This document shows, piece after piece, positions 52,374 through 60,584 of a stretch of DNA of 64,000 bases. Every line of letters begins with the position of its first letter. Positions within the stretch are counted from its first letter, which is position 1. The translations under genes were made by a program, and so were the position numbers. The DNA is from Marinobacter salicampi (lineage in GTDB: Bacteria; Pseudomonadota; Gammaproteobacteria; Pseudomonadales; Oleiphilaceae), in contig NZ_JAAMPF010000036.1 in assembly GCF_011074795.1 (NCBI RefSeq), positions 186,001 through 250,000 on the forward strand, written 5' to 3'. The notes beneath the pieces are model-generated. The model had not been told where the DNA came from. It was given only the letters and a program-made list of their open reading frames with translations, and searched no databases.

Positions 52374-52757
52374 ATGGCCAGAATACTTCTCGTGGAAGAT
52401 AACTCGGCTAACACAAAGCTGGCCCTGCTGCTCTTGCACCGAGTGGGTCACGAGGTGCAGTGCGCCGTCGATGCCGAAACCGGCATTGCTATGGTACGCG
52501 CGGATAAACCGGACCTGATACTGATGGATATCCAGCTGCCCGGAATGGATGGGCTTTCCGCGACCGCACTACTCAAGGGGGACCCCGACACCGCCCACAT
52601 CCCGATTATCGCGCTGACGGCAATGGCGATGAAATCGGACAAGGATAAAAGCGAACTTGCCGGCTGCGACGGCTATATCGCCAAGCCCCTGCGCTACCAG
52701 GAGTTGTACGAACTTATCGATACGCTGCTGGCCAGACCCAATGGGCGCAGTCGATGA
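52374..52757 (+). CDS. single-domain response regulator (CheY/DivK type)
   Basis: 127 residues, one receiver domain and nothing else. Acidic pair in LLVEDNSANTKLAL, phospho-acceptor Asp52 in LMDIQLPGMDG, and Lys104 in YIAKPLRYQEL are present. The MDIQLPGMDG and KPLRYQEL forms are those of DivK-like regulators that work through protein contacts rather than DNA. Starts ten bases after the hybrid kinase and 28 bases before the GGDEF-EAL regulator, so the three probably form a phosphorelay. Confidence 0.92.
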   Translation: MARILLVEDNSANTKLALLLLHRVGHEVQCAVDAETGIAMVRADKPDLILMDIQLPGMDGLSATALLKGDPDTAHIPIIALTAMAMKSDKDKSELAGCDGYIAKPLRYQELYELIDTLLARPNGRSR

Positions 52758-52785
52758 AACGGTTGTGCATTAATCGGAGATCACC

Positions 52786-54975
52786 GTGACCAGTACTGTT
52801 GCCGCCGCTGCCACTGCAGAACGCGCCACCGCTGGCGCCACCATCCTCATTGTTGATGATGAACCACAGAACCGCAGACTGTTGAATGCACTGCTCCTGC
52901 CGGAGGGTTACCGAACAGTCATGGCCGCCAGTGGTGAGGAGGCCCTGGGCGTAGTCGCACAGAATGAACCTGACCTGATTCTACTGGATATCATGATGCC
53001 GGGCATGGACGGCTATGCGGTTGCCAAGACGCTCAAGGCCAATGAGCTGACCTGGAATATCCCGATCATCATGCTGACCGCGCAGATTGACCGGCAGGCC
53101 CGTTTGGCGGGCTTGAGCGCCGGCGCAGAAGAGTTCCTGACCAAACCAGTGGACCGCGCCGAACTCTGGTTGCGTGTGCGGAACCTGTTGCGGCTGAAGA
53201 CGATCGGCGACTTTTTGATTCACCACAGCTTGATGCTGGAGCAACAGGTGCAGGCGCGCACCGCAACCCTGCAGCGATTCCAGAGCGCCATGGATGCGAC
53301 TGCTGATGCGATTTTCCTGATCGATCATGCCAGCCGGCGCTTTATCGAAGTCAACGCGACAGCGTGCAAGCTGTTCGGCTACTCACGGGAAGAGTTTTTC
53401 AAGCTCAACCCCGCCGAACTCAGTTCCATTACACAGCATCAGTTGGCGTGTGAACTGGATGCAATCGTTGCCAGAGGTGCGGCAGGCTCTCACAAAGAGC
53501 TGTTCGCTACGCGCAGGGATGGCTCCCGGGTACTGGTGGAAATGCACCGGCACGCCATACGTTCGGGCGATACTGTGGTCGTTGTCGGGGTGTTGCGTGA
53601 TATCACCGAACGCAGGCAGGTCGAGCAGCGCATGTACCAACTGGCCCACTACGATACAGTGACCGGCCTGCCCAACCGCATGCTGTTCTATGAAACGCTT
53701 ACGCGGACGCTGGTAGTGGCAGCCGATAAAGCCATCACCGTGGCCATCATGTTTATTGATCTGGATCATTTCAAGAACATAAACGACACCATCGGTCATG
53801 CAGCGGGCGATGAGTTGCTAAGCCAGTTCAGTGCACGGCTGGTGCAATGCGTGCGCGTGCGGGATACGGTCGGGCGTCTGGGCGGCGATGAATTTGCCGT
53901 GATTCTCCTGCTGCCGAACGGACCGCAGGGCGCCCCCCTGGTCGCCGCCAAGATTCGTGATACCTTGTTCGCCCCTTTCAGCCTTCAGGGGCACGAGATG
54001 ACCGTGACGGCGAGCATCGGCATTACGCTTTATCCCGATGATGCCGAGAATGCCGAAACGCTTATCAAGTACGCTGATACGGCGATGTACCAGGCCAAGC
54101 ATGCGGGGCGCGATACGTTCCGGTTTTTTACCGCCCAGATGAATGCCGAAATGATGGCCCGGCTCGAACTCGAGAAAGCCCTGCGCCAAGCCCTGCAGAA
54201 TGAGGAGTTTGTGCTGTACTACCAGCCCAAAGTCCAGTTCAGTAGTGGTCGTATAGTAGGCTTGGAGGCCTTGCTGCGCTGGCAGAGGCCAGGCCATGGA
54301 CTGGTGTCGCCGAGCGAGTTCATCCCGATACTGGAAGAAACCGGCATGATCGTCAGGGTCGGTAACTGGGTGATTGCCAGCGCCTGCAGGCAGCTCGGAA
54401 CCTGGCTGCGCGCCGGTGTCGACCCGGTGCAGATGGCGGTGAACGTGGCCGGTCGCCAGTTCGTGGAAGGCGATCTGGAGGCAGAGGTACGCGCGGGTTT
54501 GAGCAACAACGGCATCACCGGCGAGCTGCTCGAGCTGGAACTGACTGAAAGCTCGCTTATGGCAGATACCGAATGTACCGTTAATACGCTCAAAAACATC
54601 AAGCAGTTGGGCGTGCAGATTTCCATTGACGATTTCGGTACCGGCTATTCAAGCCTGACCTATTTGCGCCGCTTTCCCATCGATAAACTGAAGATCGATA
54701 TCGCCTTTATTCGCAACATTACCAGCGTTCCCGATGACGCCGCCATCGCGTTGGCGATCATTTCCATGGCCCATAGTCTGAAAATGGAAGTGGTTGCGGA
54801 GGGCGTCGAAACGGTCGCCCAGCTGGATTATCTTCGGGTCCATCACTGCGATCAGTTTCAGGGCTTTTATTTTGGCCCGCCACTGCCCGCGGCAGAAATA
54901 GAGACAATACTGCGCGAACAGAAATACTCTCCTGTTTCATTGAGTGTGAGGACCCCTGAGACTAATTGTCTATGA
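52786..54975 (+). CDS. response regulator with PAS, GGDEF and EAL domains
   Basis: 729 residues. Receiver domain (about 20-140) with VDDEPQNRRLL and Asp68 in LLDIMMPGMDG; a PAS domain (about 165-285) with GYSREEFFKLNPAELSSI; a GGDEF domain with GGDEF at 366-370 and the inhibitory RVRD just before; an EAL domain with EALLRW starting at 494, DDFGTGYSS and VVAEGVET. All catalytic motifs look intact. Phosphorylation by the upstream kinase would set c-di-GMP level. GTG start with CGGAGA upstream. Confidence 0.92.
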   Translation: MTSTVAAAATAERATAGATILIVDDEPQNRRLLNALLLPEGYRTVMAASGEEALGVVAQNEPDLILLDIMMPGMDGYAVAKTLKANELTWNIPIIMLTAQIDRQARLAGLSAGAEEFLTKPVDRAELWLRVRNLLRLKTIGDFLIHHSLMLEQQVQARTATLQRFQSAMDATADAIFLIDHASRRFIEVNATACKLFGYSREEFFKLNPAELSSITQHQLACELDAIVARGAAGSHKELFATRRDGSRVLVEMHRHAIRSGDTVVVVGVLRDITERRQVEQRMYQLAHYDTVTGLPNRMLFYETLTRTLVVAADKAITVAIMFIDLDHFKNINDTIGHAAGDELLSQFSARLVQCVRVRDTVGRLGGDEFAVILLLPNGPQGAPLVAAKIRDTLFAPFSLQGHEMTVTASIGITLYPDDAENAETLIKYADTAMYQAKHAGRDTFRFFTAQMNAEMMARLELEKALRQALQNEEFVLYYQPKVQFSSGRIVGLEALLRWQRPGHGLVSPSEFIPILEETGMIVRVGNWVIASACRQLGTWLRAGVDPVQMAVNVAGRQFVEGDLEAEVRAGLSNNGITGELLELELTESSLMADTECTVNTLKNIKQLGVQISIDDFGTGYSSLTYLRRFPIDKLKIDIAFIRNITSVPDDAAIALAIISMAHSLKMEVVAEGVETVAQLDYLRVHHCDQFQGFYFGPPLPAAEIETILREQKYSPVSLSVRTPETNCL

Positions 54976-55152
54976 CGATCATCCTGTCAGCAGCAGGCAA
55001 GATGGTAACGTGACCTCGGTCAGGCGAGCCATCCTGGCCAATGGCTGCGCTGCAAAAGCCAAATCAAAAATAATGTCTGACTGCATGGTTCGGCCACAGA
55101 TTCAACCTATATATGACGTATACTCCCTGCCAAATTTCAAGGGAGTTGGGCA

Positions 55153-56031
55153 ATGGCATTTCTAGTTTTCGTGACCGTGCTCTGGGCATTTTCCTTCAGC
55201 CTGATCGGTGAGTTCCTGGCGGGGCAGGTCGATAGCGACTTCGCAGTCCTCAGCCGCGTGGTGCTGGCCGGGCTGGCGTTTCTGCCGCTCACGCGCTGGC
55301 GCGGCGTGCGCAACGAGCTCAAGTTGGGCGTGACGGTCGTCGGTGCTCTCCAGTTCGGTATAACCTATTTGTGCCTCTACAGATCCTTCAGTTACCTGAG
55401 CGTACCGGAAGTCCTGCTGTTCACTATTTTCACGCCGCTCTACATCACCCTGATTGATGACCTGCTCAAGGGCCGGTTCTCGCCTGTTGCCCTGGCAGCC
55501 GCAGCGCTCGCAACACTGGGGGCGGGCATCATCCGCTACGATGGCCTGAGCGCCGATTTCCTCACCGGCTTTTTGCTGCTGCAGGTGGCGAACCTGACGT
55601 TTGCGGCGGGCCAGATTGGTTACAAGCACCTGATACAGCGCTACCCGACGGAGATGCCCCTGTACCGGTTCTTCGGCTACTTTTACGCCGGCGCTTTGAT
55701 GATCGCCCTACCGTCCTTCCTGATCTTTGGCGATATTGGCCGGCTGCCTGCCACGGGGGTCCAGTGGGGCGTGCTGGCCTGGCTGGGGCTGGCGGCGTCG
55801 GGGCTGGGACTGTTTCTGTGGAACCGCGGTGCATGCCTGGTCGATGCCGGCACCCTGGCGGTGATGAACAATGCCCTGGTACCGGCCGGCTTGCTGGTTA
55901 ACCTGCTGATCTGGAACCAGGACGCCGATCTCCTGCGTTTGCTCATCGGTGGGGCCGTCATTCTGTTGTCGCTCTGGCTCAATGCCCGTTTCTCCCGCTA
56001 CGCGGTCTGGGCTCGGGCACCGGGGCTATAG
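55153..56031 (+). CDS. EamA/DMT-family transporter
   Basis: 292 residues with ten predicted membrane helices in two EamA repeats. FLVFVTVLWAFSFSLIGEFL opens the first repeat, and QWGVLAWLGLAASGLGLFLW followed by AVMNNALVPAGLLVN belongs to the second. Such proteins usually export metabolites or amino acids; some members resemble the carboxylate/amino acid/amine group (CarP). GGGAGTTGGG precedes the ATG. Single gene between signalling genes. Confidence 0.9.
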   Translation: MAFLVFVTVLWAFSFSLIGEFLAGQVDSDFAVLSRVVLAGLAFLPLTRWRGVRNELKLGVTVVGALQFGITYLCLYRSFSYLSVPEVLLFTIFTPLYITLIDDLLKGRFSPVALAAAALATLGAGIIRYDGLSADFLTGFLLLQVANLTFAAGQIGYKHLIQRYPTEMPLYRFFGYFYAGALMIALPSFLIFGDIGRLPATGVQWGVLAWLGLAASGLGLFLWNRGACLVDAGTLAVMNNALVPAGLLVNLLIWNQDADLLRLLIGGAVILLSLWLNARFSRYAVWARAPGL

Positions 56032-56359
56032 GTTTTAACGACGGGGTAAGAGCCACGGTGTCTCGTCCAGACGCCCTGCGGTGCCAGCCAAGCGATTGCC
56101 CGCCGTGTTCAAGGGCCATGACAAGAATAACGAGCCAAACTGCCACCCGCCCTGAAAGGCCCTTGGCTGCGCATCAGGCTGGTAGACGGAACCTTACCAA
56201 TCGCGCAGCCATCGTCGTTTCAGGGTGCCCGGCCTGAGATATGTTGGTGCTTAGGCTGCCAGCCGTTACAAAATCGCACTGAAGTTCCCGGGATTCATGC
56301 CGATAACCTGTATAACTTATTCTGTAAATAGATATCTCCTTCACTAGAGGTCAGACCCA
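56032..56359. other. intergenic gap of 328 bases with an imperfect inverted repeat
   Basis: No gene is supported. The main structure is a long hairpin: CCCTGAAA (56150-56157) with TTTCAGGG (56218-56225), and TGGCTGCGC (56164-56172) with GCGCAGCCA (56203-56211), separated by equal 6-base internal loops and a 30-base apical loop. It could be a transcript structure, a protein-binding site or the remnant of a small mobile repeat. The last 60 bases, AT-rich, probably hold the promoter of the chemoreceptor gene. Confidence 0.45.
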
Positions 56360-57784
56360 ATGCCGGCATGGTTATCCTGGGGACGTTCAAAAGCAGCACC
56401 AGCGGAAGTTGGTAACTCGGGCCAAGACAGTGTCGACACACAATCGCCAGCGTCCATCGCAGCCCGCCTTTCAGAACTGCTCACCGATGTGTCAGAACCA
56501 TTTGTCACAATGGACGACCGGCACAACCTGTTGTTGATGAATGAGTCTATGCGCAAGCGATTCGACATCGGCTACAAATTGGTTGCGGGTCAGGCTGCGG
56601 CTTCAGTGCTCGGGGCTGATTTTGCGGAAAAGCTGGCCGTGGGGGGAGACCATAGCCTGACGGACGGTCGTGGCCGTGAATGGCGGTGTCGGGTTACCAG
56701 GCTTGGGAGCGTGCTCGATGGCCAGCGCTACCAGACCCTGATTCTTAACGATCTTTCCGACTTGCCCCAGCCGGATCCGGAAGACCAGTTGCTGGCCGCG
56801 GCTGCGAGGGTAACTGAAAACGCCGTGGTGATCACTGACCCTGATGGCAAGGTTGTTTTTGTGAACCAGGGGTTCGAAAAACTGGCCGGATATCGGCTTG
56901 AAGAAGTCAAGGGGACCAAGCCGGGGGAGCGGCTCCAGGGCCCTGACACCAGCGAGGAAACCCGGCGCCGGATCCGCCAGCATCTGGATGCCCGTAAACC
57001 GTTCTATGATGAAATCCTGAACTATCACAAAAACGGCGAACCCTACTGGATTTCGCTCGCCATCAACCCCATTTTCGATAAGACCGGCAAACTGACGAAC
57101 TTTGTTGCGCTGGAAGCCGACGTTACTACGACAAAGGAAAACGGGCTTGCCAATGCCCGTCGTTTTGAGGCGATCGGCCGTGCCGCCGCGATAGTTGAAT
57201 GGAGCCGCGACGGCCAGCTGATTGCAGCCAATGACTACCTGGTTGAAAAGCTGGGGTTCGGCAGTGAGCAGGAGCTGCTGTCACGCCGGTGGACGCTCCC
57301 ACAGTTAGCCGGTAGCGACAACTTCAAGCAGATTCTTGCGGGGCACGACCAGAAAAACATTGTGCAAGTGGATACCAGGACAGGCGAGCCGGTCTGGCTG
57401 GAAATGTCGTCCTGTGCCATCCGGAACGTCGCGAACGAAGTCCGCCTGGTTGTTTCCTACGGAATCGACATCACTGATAAGCGCCTTGCGGCTCAGGTGA
57501 CCAACAAGGAAATGGGTGAGGTGCTGGAATCCAGTAAGGAGATCAGCAACATTATCAAAGTCATCAACGCAATTGCTGACCAGACCAATCTGCTTGCGCT
57601 GAATGCCGCCATCGAGGCAGCTCGAGCCGGAGAGTCCGGCCGGGGCTTCGCGGTGGTTGCCGACGAGGTGCGTAAACTGGCGAAGCGCTCGAGTGATTCG
57701 GCCGGCGAAATAAGCGACCTAGTGGCTGCCTCCAACCAGCGCATTGAGCGTTTATCGGAATCCCTCAGCAATCTGAATGAGTAA
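56360..57784 (+). CDS. soluble PAS chemoreceptor, BdlA-like
   Basis: 474 residues, no membrane segment. A degenerate PAS (about 35-150), a well-conserved PAS (about 150-265) with GTKPGERLQGPDTSEETRRR and YWISLAINPIFD, and a third PAS-like region (about 270-375) precede a short MCP signalling hairpin with ADQTNLLALNAAIEAARAGE and GRGFAVVADEVRKLAKRSSD. The protein stops soon after the hairpin tip, as in BdlA, which controls biofilm dispersal in Pseudomonas together with c-di-GMP enzymes. The LQGPDT segment recalls LOV domains but has no photoactive Cys. AGAGGTCAGACCCA lies before the ATG. Confidence 0.88.
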   Translation: MPAWLSWGRSKAAPAEVGNSGQDSVDTQSPASIAARLSELLTDVSEPFVTMDDRHNLLLMNESMRKRFDIGYKLVAGQAAASVLGADFAEKLAVGGDHSLTDGRGREWRCRVTRLGSVLDGQRYQTLILNDLSDLPQPDPEDQLLAAAARVTENAVVITDPDGKVVFVNQGFEKLAGYRLEEVKGTKPGERLQGPDTSEETRRRIRQHLDARKPFYDEILNYHKNGEPYWISLAINPIFDKTGKLTNFVALEADVTTTKENGLANARRFEAIGRAAAIVEWSRDGQLIAANDYLVEKLGFGSEQELLSRRWTLPQLAGSDNFKQILAGHDQKNIVQVDTRTGEPVWLEMSSCAIRNVANEVRLVVSYGIDITDKRLAAQVTNKEMGEVLESSKEISNIIKVINAIADQTNLLALNAAIEAARAGESGRGFAVVADEVRKLAKRSSDSAGEISDLVAASNQRIERLSESLSNLNE

Positions 57785-57864
57785 TAGCAACCCGTGGGTT
57801 TCAGGGCGGCCGGCTGGGATGGCAGCCGCCTTGCGAACCTGGATTCCCTACTTGTGAGTGCTTT

Positions 57865-58311
57865 TCAGAACGAGATGTTAGCGCCTGAAAAGTCGGTCTG
57901 CTTCTTAGACGAGATCGCTTTTTTCCACTCTTCTTCCTGTCCAGGGGTTGGCAGAAATCGGCCAAACTCGATCATCTGGGCGGGAGGAATTTCCTGCAGG
58001 TAAATCCAGATGTCTTCGGGGGTTATCCCGGCAATTTTACTGAGCTGTTCGAGTACGTCATTCATCAGGTCCTGTTTGGTATCCGTACTGCGTCCACTCC
58101 GGATAAAACCTGAAACGAAAATATAAGGACTGCTATTCGCGGCACCGCCGATGAAGTGATCACCTTCATCAACTGAAGAAAAGAAGACCTGGGCGAGGAA
58201 GCCGGGCGCTCCAGTTTGGGCGCTATGGGCCGTTGTTATGGCTCTCGCTATTTGTAATTTCTGCTCTTGCGACAGTGTCAGGTTGGCGCTCGTGACTCTA
58301 TAAGTCGGCAT
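57865..58311 (-). CDS. tautomerase-superfamily protein, cis-3-chloroacrylic acid dehalogenase homologue
   Basis: 148 residues starting MPTYRV; removal of Met exposes Pro1. Counting from that Pro, His28, Arg70, Arg73, Tyr103 and Glu114 are present, the six residues known to be essential in cis-CaaD, and FLAQVFF, FIRSGRST, IWIYLQEIP and EFGRFLPTPGQEEEW match its fold order. cis-CaaD hydrates cis-3-chloroacrylate to malonate semialdehyde; its homologue Cg10062 keeps the same residues but has poor specificity, so activity cannot be assigned. AAGGAGG overlaps the TusA stop, and only 11 bases separate them, so it is the last gene of the formate dehydrogenase operon. A longer frame to 58377 is rejected. 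Confidence 0.88.
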   Translation of the reverse strand: MPTYRVTSANLTLSQEQKLQIARAITTAHSAQTGAPGFLAQVFFSSVDEGDHFIGGAANSSPYIFVSGFIRSGRSTDTKQDLMNDVLEQLSKIAGITPEDIWIYLQEIPPAQMIEFGRFLPTPGQEEEWKKAISSKKQTDFSGANISF

Positions 58312-58322
58312 AAAAGCCTCCT

Positions 58323-58556
58323 TCATGACAAACGGATGCGGTAACGCAGGACCCCGGCATCCTCTTCCCGAATCCATTCAATCCTGTGACCGGTCAGCTC
58401 GCACAATAACTGCAGGTCCCGGCGGCCGCTGGGGTCATCGGCCAGAAACTCGACCTGTGTACCGCTGGGCAGATTCTGAATGCGTTTTTTCAACCGCAAA
58501 ATGGGAAGAGGGCACACCAGACCGACGGCGTCGATCTGATGCACCTCTTGGTCCAC
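58323..58556 (-). CDS. TusA-family sulfur carrier
   Basis: About 77 residues. IDAVGLVCPLPILRLKKRI carries the CPxP motif with the persulfide-forming Cys, and FLADDPSGRRDLQLLCEL and a C-terminal beta strand complete the TusA fold. The frame is open to 58631; I choose GTG at 58556 because it gives the usual family length and follows the small peptide stop, while TTG at 58586 is an alternative. TusA-type proteins hand sulfur to tRNA modification or molybdenum cofactor steps; in a formate dehydrogenase operon a role in sulfuration of the cofactor (with FdhD, not in the window) is likely but inferred. Confidence 0.82.
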   Translation of the reverse strand: MDQEVHQIDAVGLVCPLPILRLKKRIQNLPSGTQVEFLADDPSGRRDLQLLCELTGHRIEWIREEDAGVLRYRIRLS

Positions 58557-58578
58557 CTCTTGATGTGCCTCGGTCTGA

Positions 58579-58704
58579 TCAGTCAAGCCGCACGTTCTCG
58601 CTGCTGTATTGCTCGGCGGAAGACCACCCAAACTGGTCGAGCACTATCGGGGCGCAGAAAGCGATCACTAAGGCTGCAGCAAATGCAGCAATCATAGCCT
58701 TCAC
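58579..58704 (-). CDS. 41-residue membrane peptide of the formate dehydrogenase operon
   Basis: GTG start whose first bases overlap the FdhC stop (GTGA), with AAGGAG seven bases upstream inside the fdhC end. The peptide begins KAMIAAFAAALVIAFCAPIV, a single membrane helix, and ends with a polar tail SSAEQYSSENVRLD. Translational coupling, a strong ribosome binding site, sound membrane-peptide composition and a sensible stop before TusA support it as a real gene. Probably a small inner-membrane accessory subunit of the dehydrogenase. I do not recognise a named family. Confidence 0.7.
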   Translation of the reverse strand: MKAMIAAFAAALVIAFCAPIVLDQFGWSSAEQYSSENVRLD

Positions 58705-59873
58705 GATGATTCTCCTTTGCGCTGTTTGGCCTGAACCTCGTCCACCCAAAGATCATGGTGCTGGCGGGCCCATTCCAGATCAACCTGCCCGTTACCCATG
58801 GCATCGTAAGCACCTTCCATACCGACCGTACCGATATAAATGTGTGCGATGATGGCCACCATCATCAGGAACGCCACGATCGAGTGCCAGATATTGGCAT
58901 ACTGCATCTCCTCGTGAGGCGCCAGGGCTGTCGGTAAATCCGTGCCAAGAATGCTGTTGATGAAGCCAAAGGTGTCAGCAAACATGGGCATCTGAAACGG
59001 AAACAGCAGTGACAGGCCCGACAATGAGACTGAAAAGCCCAGTATCATTACCGTCCAGAAAACAATTTTCTGGCCGGCGTTGAACTTCTTGGCCGAAGGA
59101 TGGGCATTGCCAATGATGCCGCCTCCCGACTTGATCCAATGCCAATCCAGTTTGTTGGGAATGTTGTGTGCCACCCACATGACGAACGTCATCACCAGAC
59201 CCAGCATGAAGGCCCACGCCACGTTGTTGTGAAGCCACTTGGAGCCGATAGCCAGAGGCGAAAAGGCTTCTTGCCCGATAACAGGGATCAGGAAACTGCG
59301 GCCCATAAGAGTGAGCAGTCCCGTCAGGGCCAATACAATGAACGAACCGGCCAACAGCCAGTGACCAAATCGCTCGACGGCCTTGAACCGTTCAATCTTG
59401 GTACCTGCAGGGCCGCCGTCGATCCTGATCTTGCCGCGAATAAAGTAGAACACCGCGAGCAGTATGATTATGGCCAGGATTGCACCACCGCCATAGGTGA
59501 TGACCGGTCCCTCCCGCAGCTTATACCAGGGCATGCCCCCGTCCTGGATCAGTACGTCGACCGCAGGTCCCCGCACCTGAGTGCTGGGATCAATCTCGTT
59601 GTAGCGAACGGCTCGCCAGATGTCAGGATCAGAGCGCCCTCCAAGGGTGCCCAGTGGCTCACTGATCCCAGCCGCATTGGCGGGATCACCCAGGTTTTCA
59701 GAGCGGAAGGAGTCGTCAACTTCCAACTGCTTCTGACGAGCCATGATGTCTTCCAGGGTCTGGGCGCCCCCGGTTCTTGCCCGATCAACCTCGGGGGCAT
59801 CCTGTGCCCACCCCGGGTTGAAAAGCAGTGTCGCCAGTACAAAGACGGCGGCACCGAATGTTTTACAGTTCAT
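58701..59873 (-). CDS. formate dehydrogenase cytochrome b subunit (FdhC/gamma)
   Basis: 390 residues. A signal peptide (cleaved about AQDAPEVD) and a periplasmic region of about 110 residues precede a four-helix cytochrome b: AVERFGHWLLAGSFIVLALT, MTFVMWVAHNIPNK, FNAGQKIVFWTVMILGFSVS and NIWHSIVAFLMMVAIIAHIY. The histidines fit the two b-heme ligand pairs of the FdnI/FdoI family, though this long form with a periplasmic N-terminus is that of FdhC in Shewanella and Pseudomonas-type operons. It passes electrons from FdhB to quinone. It shares the GTGA overlap with the small peptide downstream. Confidence 0.93.
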   Translation of the reverse strand: MNCKTFGAAVFVLATLLFNPGWAQDAPEVDRARTGGAQTLEDIMARQKQLEVDDSFRSENLGDPANAAGISEPLGTLGGRSDPDIWRAVRYNEIDPSTQVRGPAVDVLIQDGGMPWYKLREGPVITYGGGAILAIIILLAVFYFIRGKIRIDGGPAGTKIERFKAVERFGHWLLAGSFIVLALTGLLTLMGRSFLIPVIGQEAFSPLAIGSKWLHNNVAWAFMLGLVMTFVMWVAHNIPNKLDWHWIKSGGGIIGNAHPSAKKFNAGQKIVFWTVMILGFSVSLSGLSLLFPFQMPMFADTFGFINSILGTDLPTALAPHEEMQYANIWHSIVAFLMMVAIIAHIYIGTVGMEGAYDAMGNGQVDLEWARQHHDLWVDEVQAKQRKGESS

Positions 59874-59957
59874 GAGAGCACTCCAGCGGAATGAACAAAG
59901 AGAATCCGTTGCTCAAAGAATTCCGGGGCACCAAGGCCCCGGATCCATCAAGTGGGC

Positions 59958-60566
59958 TTAAGCGCCCTTCTTCTCGTAAGCTGTGCCCCATCCCCAGGCG
60001 CCTGAACCGAAACCACGGTTCACGACACGCTGGCGATAGATGTCTGCCACGTCATTGCCATCACCGGCCAACAGCGCTTTAGTCGAGCACATTTCCGCAC
60101 AGATCGGCAGCTTGCCCTCCGCAATACGGTTGCGACCGTATTTGTTGAACTCGGCCGTCGAATTGTCTTCTTCAGGACCACCTGCACAGAACGTGCATTT
60201 GTCCATCTTGCCACGGCTGCCGAAGTTGCCCGCCTGGGGGAACTGGGGCGCGCCGAAGGGGCAGGCGTAAAAACAATACCCACAACCGATACAAAGATCC
60301 TTGGAGTGCAGAACTATGCCGTCTTCGGTCTGATAGAAGCAGTCTGTCGGACAGACGGCCATACAGGGCGCATCCGAACAGTGCATGCAAGCTACCGAGA
60401 TCGACCGCTCGCCAGGTTTACCATCTTCGATGGTCACCACTCGCCGACGGTTGATGCCCCAGGGGACCTCATGCTCATTCTTACAGGCCGTAACGCAGGC
60501 ATTACATTCAATGCAGCGCTCGGCATCGCAAAGAAACTTTGCTCGTGCTTGTCCTTCAAGTGCCAT
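59958..60566 (-). CDS. formate dehydrogenase iron-sulfur subunit (FdhB/beta)
   Basis: 202 residues. Four ferredoxin-type cysteine groups are visible: CIECNACVTAC, CMHCSDAPCMAVC, CIGCGYCFYAC and CTFC with later CAEMC. They bind four [4Fe-4S] clusters linking FdhA to FdhC. There is no signal peptide, so it is probably exported together with FdhA by the Tat system. ATG at 60566 has GAGG eight bases upstream; the GTG at 60575 overlaps that site and is rejected. Confidence 0.93.
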   Translation of the reverse strand: MALEGQARAKFLCDAERCIECNACVTACKNEHEVPWGINRRRVVTIEDGKPGERSISVACMHCSDAPCMAVCPTDCFYQTEDGIVLHSKDLCIGCGYCFYACPFGAPQFPQAGNFGSRGKMDKCTFCAGGPEEDNSTAEFNKYGRNRIAEGKLPICAEMCSTKALLAGDGNDVADIYRQRVVNRGFGSGAWGWGTAYEKKGA

Positions 60567-60584
60567 GTCGTACACCTCTTATTG

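Noticed and set aside
56800..57010. LOV photoreceptor domain in the chemoreceptor
   Set aside because: LQGPDT is LOV-like, but the Cys of the NCRFLQG motif is absent, so flavin-Cys photochemistry is not possible.
57805..57830. GGCGGC/GCCGCC repeat after the chemoreceptor gene as a terminator
   Set aside because: A six-base stem with a 14-base loop and no T-run is expected by chance in GC-rich DNA.
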